Shown piece by piece: positions 1 to 5,862 of a DNA stretch of 6,383 bases (position 1 is the first letter of the stretch; each line of letters starts with the position of its first letter). This stretch comes from Bacillota bacterium (GTDB taxonomy: Bacteria; Bacillota; Desulfotomaculia; Desulfotomaculales; JAJYZD01). The position numbers and the translations under genes are program-made. The stretch is from positions 1 to 6,383 of the forward strand of contig JAJYZD010000216.1 in NCBI GenBank assembly GCA_021800315.1. The letters run 5' to 3'. The notes beneath the pieces are model-generated. The model had not been told where the DNA came from and made no database searches. It was given only the letters and a program-made list of their open reading frames with translations.

Positions 1-823
1 CAAAAGAAAGGCCGCGGCGCACCATTTCGTCTGCATACTCAATGAAATTCGCAAATCGAAATGCCAATTCCTGAAAAGTGTCGATTCCCGCTTCACGCAG
101 GTCGTATGCACAGCCACCGTTGGTCGGTCTCCAAAATGGGGTATTCCGGTAAGCGTACTCTTGACCATCGCACGAAACACGAAATGCCACTTCAAGGGGT
201 TGCTTATAGTTCATACATTGAGTAATTTGCGACGTTAACGGATCGTTAACCATATTCCCACGCAGTAACCTGACATCTAACCCCAATAACTCTATCAGGG
301 CCAAAAACATTGCATACTCACATACGTCTGCAGGTCCAACTTGGTGGCCAAACTCAATTACTAAACCATCTTTCAAGCTCTTTTCAATTATTGTCCTGTA
401 ATATGTTTTACGACCATGCAGGAATTGCCACGTGGAGTAAACCGGGCCAACGCAATTGCCTATATCATACTTAACTAGCGGATGATCAGGGTCTACAGTT
501 GCCAGGTTATGATAATCGCCACCCGTACGAATGCCGGAAGTTATAACGCCACTTTTTATCAGGTTCTCAACATACTCACCCGGCTCAATACCGAGTTCCT
601 CAACATAAGGGGTCGATCCAGCAAAATAAGGATTGCCGCTTACCCAGAGTCTTTCCCTAAACATTCGTTCATAAGAACCCCGGGTAAACGGGTACTTGCC
701 AGGTAATCCAATATCTTTTTCATAATTCAAGTGAGCGACATCTTCGGGTGTATATACTTCTCTTACTTCTATACCTGATTGAGTTTTTTTATCCCCTTTT
801 AAATAGCGGTCCTGAATAGCCAT
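1..823 (-). CDS. Divergent methylmalonyl-CoA mutase family protein, N-terminal part (runs off the left edge)
   Basis: Only the first 274 residues are visible. The frame is open from the ATG at 823 to base 1, so it is partial, not broken. Family members use adenosylcobalamin to rearrange the carbon skeleton of acyl-CoA thioesters inside a TIM barrel. Family signatures seen are SGIEV..VYTPED (16-28), GLPGKYPFTRGSY (39-51), ERLW (57-60), DPDHPL (111-116), GNMVNDPL (189-196) and YDLREAG (240-246) followed by QELAF. Aligned by eye to the Propionibacterium enzyme, Gln197 becomes Val192, Arg207 (which binds the substrate carboxylate) becomes Gln202, and the catalytic His244 becomes Asp241; the loop that carries Tyr89 also differs. 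The substrate is therefore probably not methylmalonyl-CoA. A good ribosome site, GGAAGGAG (838-831), lies 7 bases before the ATG inside the end of merR, so the two are co-transcribed. Whether a B12-binding domain follows cannot be seen. The family is secure; the substrate is unknown. Confidence 0.85.
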   Translation of the reverse strand, partial: MAIQDRYLKGDKKTQSGIEVREVYTPEDVAHLNYEKDIGLPGKYPFTRGSYERMFRERLWVSGNPYFAGSTPYVEELGIEPGEYVENLIKSGVITSGIRTGGDYHNLATVDPDHPLVKYDIGNCVGPVYSTWQFLHGRKTYYRTIIEKSLKDGLVIEFGHQVGPADVCEYAMFLALIELLGLDVRLLRGNMVNDPLTSQITQCMNYKQPLEVAFRVSCDGQEYAYRNTPFWRPTNGGCAYDLREAGIDTFQELAFRFANFIEYADEMVRRGLSF

Positions 824-827
824 GCTT

Positions 828-1229
828 TTACTCCTTCCGTAGTTTCGTTGCCAGTAAAGTCTGCAATCGTGCTATTTCTGATGATAATAGCTGGCGCGCT
901 GTAACCAATTCTTCCATTTTTCTTTCTACCCTCTGGCAATTATTTTGCAGTATGGCTATCGATTGTTCCACAACTTTCCGTTCTGTTGGATCTTGACGGT
1001 AGACTTCAACTAATTCCCTGATTTCTTTTAGCGAAAGTCCCAGCGATTTAGCTCGACGAATAAGCCGTAACCTGTACAAATCTTCCGGATTATACCGGCG
1101 CTGAATGTAAGGACTTCGTTCAAGCTGGTTAAGAAGACCCTGTTCCTCATAATACCTTATCGTACTGGTAGTGACACCCGCTAATCGTGCCAATTCACCA
1201 ATACTAATAGTTTCCGTTTTTTCGTCGAT
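828..1229 (-). CDS. MerR-family transcriptional regulator, apparent ATC start
   Basis: A protein of 133 residues if read from ATC at 1229. It has the N-terminal winged helix-turn-helix of MerR regulators (SIGELARLAGVTTSTIRYYE, then EEQGLL), the second helical pair (RRYNPEDLYRLRLI, then LGLSLKEIRELVEVY), and a C-terminal helix of about 50 residues expected to form the dimer coiled coil. There is only one cysteine (in NNCQRV), so it lacks the metal or redox cysteine cluster of MerR, CueR or SoxR; no effector domain is evident. The first conventional start, TTG at 1193, would remove SIGE from the DNA-binding helix and has no ribosome site. GAGGGGG (1244-1238) lies 8 bases before ATC 1229, and an in-frame stop at 1253-1251 leaves no ATG, GTG or TTG upstream of 1193. 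Its stop is 4 bases before the mutase ATG, so it most likely regulates its own operon and the mutase. Family certain; start unusual. Confidence 0.88.
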   Translation of the reverse strand: MDEKTETISIGELARLAGVTTSTIRYYEEQGLLNQLERSPYIQRRYNPEDLYRLRLIRRAKSLGLSLKEIRELVEVYRQDPTERKVVEQSIAILQNNCQRVERKMEELVTARQLLSSEIARLQTLLATKLRKE

Positions 1230-1244
1230 CTTTGAGTCCCCCTC
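1230..1244 (-). promoter_or_regulatory. Ribosome binding site that decides the merR start
   Basis: GAGGGGG at 1244-1238 followed by an 8-base spacer points to the codon ATC at 1229. No ATG, GTG or TTG in the merR frame lies within reach of it; the next permissible codon, TTG at 1193, is 44 bases further on and has no purine-rich site in front. Confidence 0.6.
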
Positions 1245-1249
1245 TTTCG

Positions 1250-1262
1250 GTTATGGCATAAC
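1250..1262. repeat. 13-bp hyphenated palindrome in the merR leader
   Basis: GTTATG-G-CATAAC has two perfect 6-base arms around one central base, and it sits just upstream of the merR ribosome site. A related partial copy, GTTATGCAT, occurs at 1311-1319. The element could be a second operator or a small RNA hairpin near the ribosome site. The sequence shows the symmetry only; no function is established. Confidence 0.4.
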
Positions 1263-1339
1263 AGGGAAAACGTACTTGAAATGTATTTTATTGGGTAAAA
1301 GAGAAAAATTGTTATGCATGCGACCACACGGATTAATGA

Positions 1340-1355
1340 TTAAAGTTAACTTTAA
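1340..1355. promoter_or_regulatory. Perfect 16-bp palindrome, probable MerR-regulator operator
   Basis: TTAAAGTTAACTTTAA equals its own reverse complement over all 16 bases. It begins 5 bases past the -10 box of the promoter at 1361-1389, so it covers the expected transcription start and the first transcribed bases, a position that suits repression. Its core AAGTTAACTT is also found in the known SoxR operator, SoxR being a MerR-family protein, which fits binding by the regulator encoded directly downstream. A weaker alternative is a classic MerR layout on the minus strand: TTTAAG (1361-1356), a 19-base spacer containing the palindrome, then TTAATC (1336-1331). Confidence 0.65.
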
Positions 1356-1360
1356 CTTAA

Positions 1361-1389
1361 ACTATAGGGGAGAAATCAGGATTTGTCAA
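1361..1389 (-). promoter_or_regulatory. Strong sigma-A (sigma-70) promoter of the merR-mutase operon
   Basis: On the minus strand TTGACA (1389-1384) is followed by a 17-base spacer and TATAGT (1366-1361). That is a perfect -35 box, ideal spacing, and a -10 box with one mismatch. The predicted start is near 1354, giving a leader of about 125 bases before merR. So strong a promoter in front of a regulator gene usually needs repression, which agrees with the palindrome placed over the start. Confidence 0.82.
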
Positions 1390-1501
1390 GGGCTGCAGCG
1401 TAATTTTTTCAGGAGACTAAAAAAGGGTGTACTGGTTAAGTAAGGCGCATATCTATCCGGGTTCGCCCCGGCTGCCGGCCATGCCTTCCGTCCGGACCGT
1501 A

Positions 1502-2608
1502 TCAGATCCGGTACGTGTCGGCCACGGCCCGGAACCGTTCTACCACGCCGACCAACTCGCCGGTCACCGAACCGATAGCTTCGGCCGCGGCCGCGGTCTC
1601 TTCGGCCACACGGGCGATGGAACGCACGTTTTCCACGACATGGGAAGCCGTTTCGACCTGTTCCTTCAGCCGGGCGCCGCCCTCGCGGGCCATCTCCAGG
1701 GAAGCCTGGGCCTTGGACCTGATCAGGTCAAAGGAGGACTCGAAGCGCCGCAGCCCCTCGACGCCCTCCTGAACCGCCTTTTGGGCGTCGGTAACGCCCC
1801 GGCGGACACCCTCGATAATCTCCTCTATGGCGGTCGTGGACTGCCTGGCGCCTTCGGCCAACCTGTTGACCTGGGCCGCCACCACCCCGAAGCCGCGGCC
1901 GCGGTCGCCGGCCCTGGCCGCTTCGATAGCCGCGGAAAAGGCCAGAAAATTGGTTTGTCCGGACAGGGCGCCGATCAATCCAACCGTCTCACCTATCCGG
2001 CCAGCCGCATCTTCCACGTCCTGAAGCTGGATCCGGATCTTTTCGATCATTTCCCGGGCGGACGCAATCTTTCCCGCGCCCGCGAGAGCCAGGGCCCCGG
2101 TGTCCCTGGCCAGTGCCTGCGCCGAGTCCGACTTGCCGGTGCTGTGTTTGTTGCCGCCTTCGTAGGTCTCCACCAGGTCGACGATCTCCTTGATTCCGCC
2201 GGCCTGCGCCCGGCCGCCCGCGACGACCTGCTCGATTCCCCGCCTTATCTGTTCGGCGTCCTTTTCCAAGACACCCATACTGCGCACTATTTCGCCCAGA
2301 TGCTTGATCATACCTTTGCAGACCTTGCGCACGTCGTCGTACAGCCGGCCGAATTCCCCGGGGGCCTGGACGGGGTCCAGGCCCTCCGTGAGGTCACCCT
2401 GCCCTATCCGGGCGGTGACCCGGTTCAGACGGGTGAACAACGGAGTGGTAAACCGGTAGATCCAATAGGCCGCGCCGAACGCGGCCACCGTCAGCACCAC
2501 GGCGGCGGTGACCGCAGCCAGCTGCCCGAACGGTGCGACCAGGACGGCCGTGCCCGCCACCACCAGGGCCGCACCCGCCAGACAAACCCGGTATCGCCTC
2601 AAGGTCAT
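1502..2608 (-). CDS. Methyl-accepting chemotaxis-like protein without sensor domain, divergent hairpin tip
   Basis: 368 residues. Two adjacent membrane helices (about 7-26 and 29-50) with almost no loop are followed by a HAMP-like segment (about 51-100, with GQGDLTEGLDP and GEFGRL) and a long antiparallel coiled coil whose turn is at 218-240. Such domains control the kinase CheA through CheW. The tip reads QTNFLAFSAAIEAARAGD and then GRGFGVVAAQVNRLAE. Against the Tsr tip, the near-invariant Asn381 is Ser, Leu380 is Phe, Ile377 is Phe, Glu391 is Asp and Glu402 is Gln. A polar stretch, YEGGNKHSTGKSDSA (149-163), interrupts the N-terminal arm. A likely methylation pair, AEETAA (335-340), remains. 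The ATG overlaps the TGA of the upstream receptor gene (ATGA), and AGGTGG lies 9 bases before it, so translation is coupled. There is no extracellular ligand domain, so any input must come through the membrane, the cytoplasm or the partner protein. Confidence 0.9.
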   Translation of the reverse strand: MTLRRYRVCLAGAALVVAGTAVLVAPFGQLAAVTAAVVLTVAAFGAAYWIYRFTTPLFTRLNRVTARIGQGDLTEGLDPVQAPGEFGRLYDDVRKVCKGMIKHLGEIVRSMGVLEKDAEQIRRGIEQVVAGGRAQAGGIKEIVDLVETYEGGNKHSTGKSDSAQALARDTGALALAGAGKIASAREMIEKIRIQLQDVEDAAGRIGETVGLIGALSGQTNFLAFSAAIEAARAGDRGRGFGVVAAQVNRLAEGARQSTTAIEEIIEGVRRGVTDAQKAVQEGVEGLRRFESSFDLIRSKAQASLEMAREGGARLKEQVETASHVVENVRSIARVAEETAAAAEAIGSVTGELVGVVERFRAVADTYRI

Positions 2609-3735
2609 ACTTCGTTGCCACCTGCCTCATCATAAGTAAAAATGACCAAAACCTTCTTAAAACGTTCGGAGAGCGCCGTCAACTCCTGAAGATTGGCCGT
2701 GGTCTCCTCTGCTGTCGCCATGGCTTCCTCGGTGATTTCCGTGATTCTTTCGACCATGCTCACCATCCCACCGGTAGCGGCCGCCTGCTCGTGGCAGGCC
2801 CGGGCCAACTCCCCGGCCGTCGCGGCGTTACGTCCGGCCAAATCCCTGATCCCGGCAAAGGACTTCCCCACATCCCCGGCCAGTTGCCCGCTGGTCTCCA
2901 CCGTTTCCACGGTCCGGCCCGTGGCGGTTTCAATCCCGTTTACCGTCTTCCGGATCAGGGAGGCGGCAACGGCCGCCCCTTCGGCCAGTCGCCCCACTTC
3001 ATCCGCCACCACGGCGAAGCCGCGGCCCAATTCCCCGGCGCGCGCCGCCTCCACGGCCGCGTTCAGCGCCAACAGGTTGGTCTCGCCGGCAATACCACTC
3101 ACCGTCTCCACGATCTGCTCGATCCGGGACGACATTTCCCTTAGACTTTCAATCCTGGCGGATACGGAGTGGATGCCCCGGATGAGCGCTTCCACGGCCT
3201 GTTCTCCCTGGCCGGCAGCCAGGTCGCTCTCCAGGGCGGCCGAAGCCGCCTGTTCCGCCCCCTGGGCGGCATCCCTGGCTTGGACCGCCAGTTTTTCGAT
3301 CCCTCCCAGCATCTCCTGCACCATACCGGCCTGGTTCTGGCTGGCCTGGCTGACCTGCTCGGCGACGGCGGTCACCTGGGCCCCGGTTTCCTCGAGCACC
3401 GCTGTGTTCATCTTAATAGTGCGCAGGTATTCGATCATGCGCAACTCCATCCGGTTCAAGCCGGTCTTCAGTTCCTCGAGGTCGGGACGCCGGAAAGTTC
3501 CGGCGGTGCAAATCAGGTTCCCTTTTATGGACTCCTGCGTCGTTCTCAAAAGACGCCCGATTTCTCCCATTACACCCCGCACGAGGACAAAGGCCAGAGT
3601 AACCGCCGCCGCCAGGCCCGCCAGGGCAAACAGGTACTCACCCGGGGCGCCGGGCGCCACCACCCGGCCGGCCACCGCACCCGCCCCGGCCACCAGACAG
3701 ACAATGCCGGCCACCGAGGCCAGATAAACCCGCAA
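2605..3735 (-). CDS. Methyl-accepting chemotaxis-like protein without sensor domain, canonical hairpin tip
   Basis: 376 residues, first gene of the receptor pair. It has membrane helices at about 4-24 and 36-53 joined by a loop of about 11 residues, then a weak HAMP-like linker (about 54-110) and the coiled-coil signalling domain. The tip is ETNLLALNAAVEAARAGE (218-235) followed by GRGFAVVADEVGRLAE, which is canonical except that Gln before Thr-Asn is Glu. A probable methylation site is ATAEETTANLQ (340-350). The start is TTG at 3735, chosen because GGAAGGGGG (3752-3744) lies 8 bases upstream. Its TGA overlaps the ATG of the next gene. A sigma-D-type promoter 70-95 bases upstream ties it to the motility regulon. 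No ligand-binding domain is present, so the stimulus is unknown; it may sense membrane or energy state or work with the partner receptor. The function class is secure. Confidence 0.92.
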   Translation of the reverse strand: MRVYLASVAGIVCLVAGAGAVAGRVVAPGAPGEYLFALAGLAAAVTLAFVLVRGVMGEIGRLLRTTQESIKGNLICTAGTFRRPDLEELKTGLNRMELRMIEYLRTIKMNTAVLEETGAQVTAVAEQVSQASQNQAGMVQEMLGGIEKLAVQARDAAQGAEQAASAALESDLAAGQGEQAVEALIRGIHSVSARIESLREMSSRIEQIVETVSGIAGETNLLALNAAVEAARAGELGRGFAVVADEVGRLAEGAAVAASLIRKTVNGIETATGRTVETVETSGQLAGDVGKSFAGIRDLAGRNAATAGELARACHEQAAATGGMVSMVERITEITEEAMATAEETTANLQELTALSERFKKVLVIFTYDEAGGNEV

Positions 3736-3801
3736 TGCGCCAACCCCCTTCCGGCGGCCGACAGCGGCGAAGAAACATCAAGCGGCCCCGTGTTTAGATT
3801 T

Positions 3802-3829
3802 ATATCGGCAGGAATTCACTGAATTTTAG
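3802..3829 (-). promoter_or_regulatory. Sigma-D (sigma-28) flagellar-class promoter of the receptor pair
   Basis: On the minus strand CTAAA (3829-3825) is followed by 15 bases and then GCCGATAT (3809-3802). This matches the Bacillus subtilis sigma-D pattern TAAA-N15-GCCGATAT in full. The predicted start is near 3796, leaving a leader of about 60 bases before the TTG at 3735. Flagellar sigma factors transcribe late motility and chemotaxis genes, which agrees with the genes that follow. Confidence 0.88.
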
Positions 3830-3971
3830 CCTTATACCGCATCAGATCACCTATTTTTTTACCGGTAAAAACCCCGCGCCGGTTATACGCCGCCCGGACG
3901 GGGTCGCCGGGGCCGAAACGGTGGCGGACCTGAACGGGTTTTGACCAGGTTGCGGTCCAAAGACGTGCACA
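3816..3971 (-). pseudogene. Possible remnant of a small gene (open frame without a start codon)
   Basis: An open stretch of 51 codons runs from just after a TGA (3974-3972) to a TGA at 3818-3816. It has a protein-like end, with FGPGDPVRAAYNRRGVFTGK followed by KIGDLMRYKAKIQ. No ATG, GTG or TTG occurs until near its end, so as it stands it cannot be translated without a frameshift or upstream fusion. Its last codons overlap the sigma-D promoter of the receptor pair. I recognise no family. It may be a decayed gene, or chance in GC-rich DNA. Confidence 0.2.
3856..3871. repeat. Perfect 16-bp palindrome upstream of the sigma-D promoter
   Basis: TTTTTACCGGTAAAAA is fully self-complementary and lies 27 bases upstream of the -35 box of the receptor promoter. 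It could be an operator site, since a hairpin with no loop is unlikely to act as a terminator. Only the symmetry is seen. Confidence 0.4.
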
Positions 3972-4160
3972 TCAACCGTTTAAACCCCTATTTCCCGGCG
4001 CCGGACCACCAGTCCGCCAACCGTACCGGGGCACAGGGGCTTTTCCGGCCTCGCGGTCCGCGGACCCGGGCCATGGAACCTGGTGGTGGATGATTTCATC
4101 GGCATACTGGATTCCGGGGCGGCGCCACAACCCGGCGCGGAAACAGGATCGCCCTGTGCG

Positions 4161-5852
4161 TCAAAAGCCCAACGGGAGGCCCGCGTTCCAACCGGCCATT
4201 ATGATTTGATCGCGGCCTAAATCCTTTGCCCTGTATAAGGCATTGTCAGCCCGCTTCAGCAAAGAATCGAGCAGTTCTTCCGCGGGTCCCTTTCCACCAT
4301 CCTCCGGAGAGTAGCACACCAAACCGATGCTGGTGGTAACATGAAGACAACAACCGCCGGCCCAGAAAGGATGCATCCGTATCATATCACCTATTTTTTG
4401 GGCCAGCGACAACCCTTGCGAGCGGCCACACATGGGACAGTAAACAATGAATTCTTCTCCGCCGAACCGGGAGATTATATCGGATTGACGCAAGTTTTCC
4501 TTGATCAGTTTAGCCACTTCACGCAGCACTTCATCGCCGGCGAGGTGGCCGTACGTGTCATTTATTTTTTTGAATTCATCCAGATCCAAAACCATCAGGG
4601 TAAAGGACTTTTTGTATCGCCGAGCGACATTTATCTCGTTTACTAAATACTCGAATAGGAACCGTTTATTGTAACAGCCCGTAAGGTCATCAGTGATTGC
4701 CATATCGGATAGCTTTTTATTAACCTCGGAGAGTTCCTTTTGCACACTCAGCAGTTCGCCATTTTGCCGATGCAGAATCGCATTCTTTTCCTTAACCTCC
4801 TCAATCAGACTTCGCAGATGGGTGACATCGTTAAATGTCACCACCCTACCCAGACACTTCCGCCTGGAATCCAAAACAGGAGAAATGTTAACGACAATAT
4901 CCGATTCCCTTTCTTCCTTGATGATTATTCTTCCCCCGTGCCCCCTGTTACCGGGTATAATACTCAGGCAGTCCAAACTGTTCCCCGAACCACACGAAGC
5001 ATACCGCACCATGGACCCCTTGATATCAACAGCCTTACCGGCCCTTAACCTTATGTATTTTGCCGCGCTATCATTCAAATCCAGAACAACATCATTATTG
5101 TCCACCACAATCATTGCCGTGAGCATACTGTCAACCACTTCCTGCCTCGCAATGGTGATAATATTAAAGAGATCGTATCTTTGTATGGCAATCACAAAGC
5201 AAATCGCAGAAAGAAAAATCCCCAGGGATGTCAAGCCCGGGACAACACCGAAAGCAGGATAAAACACCACATTGATTAGCAAGTCCAGAATAGAGAAGAA
5301 AACCACCAAGACAAGACCAAGCAAGCAGAGTTGCAGTTGTCTCCTTAACCCTTTTTCCGCCGTCCTCTCCGTCGCTCTGAGTATATAAACTATTGAGGCA
5401 AATACATAAAACATACTTGAGGCGATGAACACCCAGAAAAAGGGACCATAAGTCCTCACAACCCACTGTCCGTCAACGGGCTGGGCAAACAACAAATGCC
5501 ACGGGTTTGTGGTCATCAGGATAATTCCTATCAGAGCCGGAAGCGCCCACATATAAGTAGATATCCTGTGGAAACCTTGGAACTGCCTGGTCAATACCAG
5601 GGAAAACATCAGCCACCCAAATGATAATGAAGCAAGGGCATAAAATCCAGCTAAAACAAAGAACCACTGGAGTTCAACATTCCCGGTTACGTGTGTTAGA
5701 AAATTGGCTAACGGCCACAGCATCATCGAAAAATGAAAGAATAGGTAGCTCTTGTATAATGTTGTGATGTTATTAAGCGTGGCTATCAGGTATATGTAAA
5801 TTGCCAACAGCAAGACAAACAGTCCCAGGTCTGTCAAGTCAAACGCCGCCAA
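4161..5852 (-). CDS. Membrane diguanylate cyclase with 7TM sensor, PAS and GGDEF domains
   Basis: 563 residues. The enzyme joins two GTP into cyclic-di-GMP. Residues 8-225 hold about seven membrane helices and the TTNPWHLLF motif (114-122) typical of the 7TM sensor found in histidine kinases and cyclases. A PAS-like domain follows (about 237-345, with AMIVVDNNDVVLDLN), then a coiled-coil linker (about 346-385) and the GGDEF domain (about 386-555). Active-site features are present: DDLTG (388-392), LDLDEFKKINDTYGH (422-436) and GGEEF (464-468). RQSD (455-458) sits exactly five residues before GGEEF and matches the inhibitory I-site RxxD, so feedback by the product is likely. The start is TTG at 5852 with GGGAG (5865-5861) 8 bases upstream. 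A sigma-28-type promoter precedes the gene. Its composition is less GC-rich than that of both neighbours. Activity is expected because all key residues are kept; the signal sensed is unknown. Confidence 0.93.
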   Translation of the reverse strand: MAAFDLTDLGLFVLLLAIYIYLIATLNNITTLYKSYLFFHFSMMLWPLANFLTHVTGNVELQWFFVLAGFYALASLSFGWLMFSLVLTRQFQGFHRISTYMWALPALIGIILMTTNPWHLLFAQPVDGQWVVRTYGPFFWVFIASSMFYVFASIVYILRATERTAEKGLRRQLQLCLLGLVLVVFFSILDLLINVVFYPAFGVVPGLTSLGIFLSAICFVIAIQRYDLFNIITIARQEVVDSMLTAMIVVDNNDVVLDLNDSAAKYIRLRAGKAVDIKGSMVRYASCGSGNSLDCLSIIPGNRGHGGRIIIKEERESDIVVNISPVLDSRRKCLGRVVTFNDVTHLRSLIEEVKEKNAILHRQNGELLSVQKELSEVNKKLSDMAITDDLTGCYNKRFLFEYLVNEINVARRYKKSFTLMVLDLDEFKKINDTYGHLAGDEVLREVAKLIKENLRQSDIISRFGGEEFIVYCPMCGRSQGLSLAQKIGDMIRMHPFWAGGCCLHVTTSIGLVCYSPEDGGKGPAEELLDSLLKRADNALYRAKDLGRDQIIMAGWNAGLPLGF

Positions 5853-5862
5853 TTTACCATCT

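Larger units (their letters stand above)
1254..1501. other. Intergenic region between the receptor operon end and merR
   Basis: No protein gene is supported here. The AT-rich part below about 1440 holds the merR promoter, palindrome and leader. The GC-rich part from about 1441 to 1501 is the 3' flank of the receptor operon and has only short stems, such as CCGGG with CCCGG at 1457-1471. The stem is not followed by a T-run in the minus direction, so I do not call a terminator. Composition changes abruptly at about 1440. Confidence 0.6.
3736..4160. other. 425-bp gap between the diguanylate cyclase and the receptor pair
   Basis: No intact gene is supported. The low-coordinate end holds the sigma-D promoter and leader of the receptor operon. 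A 16-bp palindrome, TTTTTACCGGTAAAAA, lies at 3856-3871. Further up are GC-rich dyads, including GGTCCGCGGACC (4055-4066) and CGGAC with GTCCG (4002-4016). A small stem, ACAGG with CCTGT (4143-4157), follows the cyclase stop and has three T after it in the minus direction; it is too weak to call a terminator. The stretch 3837-3859 matches 21 of 23 bases in the cyclase gene (4377-4399). The region could be a decayed gene. Confidence 0.5.

Noticed and set aside
482..706. Small plus-strand open frame inside the mutase region.
   Set aside because: It lies opposite a frame with clear mutase signatures and has no supporting ribosome site or motif.
1457..1471. Stem CCGGG/CCCGG after the receptor operon as a terminator.
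   Set aside because: No T-run follows in the direction of transcription.
1427..2635. A 402-codon open frame on the plus strand opposite the second receptor gene.
   Set aside because: It is antisense to a clear chemoreceptor, has no domain-like content, is rich in Gly, Arg, Pro and His, and is explained by the GC-rich composition of the coding strand.
2693..3727. Long plus-strand open frames opposite the first receptor gene (also 2533-3144 and 3169-3822).
   Set aside because: They are mutually overlapping shadows of the receptor gene with low-complexity Ala, Ser and Pro content and no recognisable motif.
4143..4157. Stem ACAGG/CCTGT after the cyclase stop as a terminator.
   Set aside because: Five base pairs followed by only three T are too weak for an intrinsic terminator.
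4093..4218. Plus-strand stretch reading LVVDDFIGILDSGA, which looked like a gene fragment.
   Set aside because: It has no start or ribosome site, crosses into the antisense of the cyclase C-terminus, and resembles no family I can name with confidence.
5850..5860. ATG at 5860-5858 as an alternative start for the cyclase.
   Set aside because: It is out of frame with the cyclase and opens a frame of only eight codons; TTG at 5852 has the correct ribosome-site spacing.
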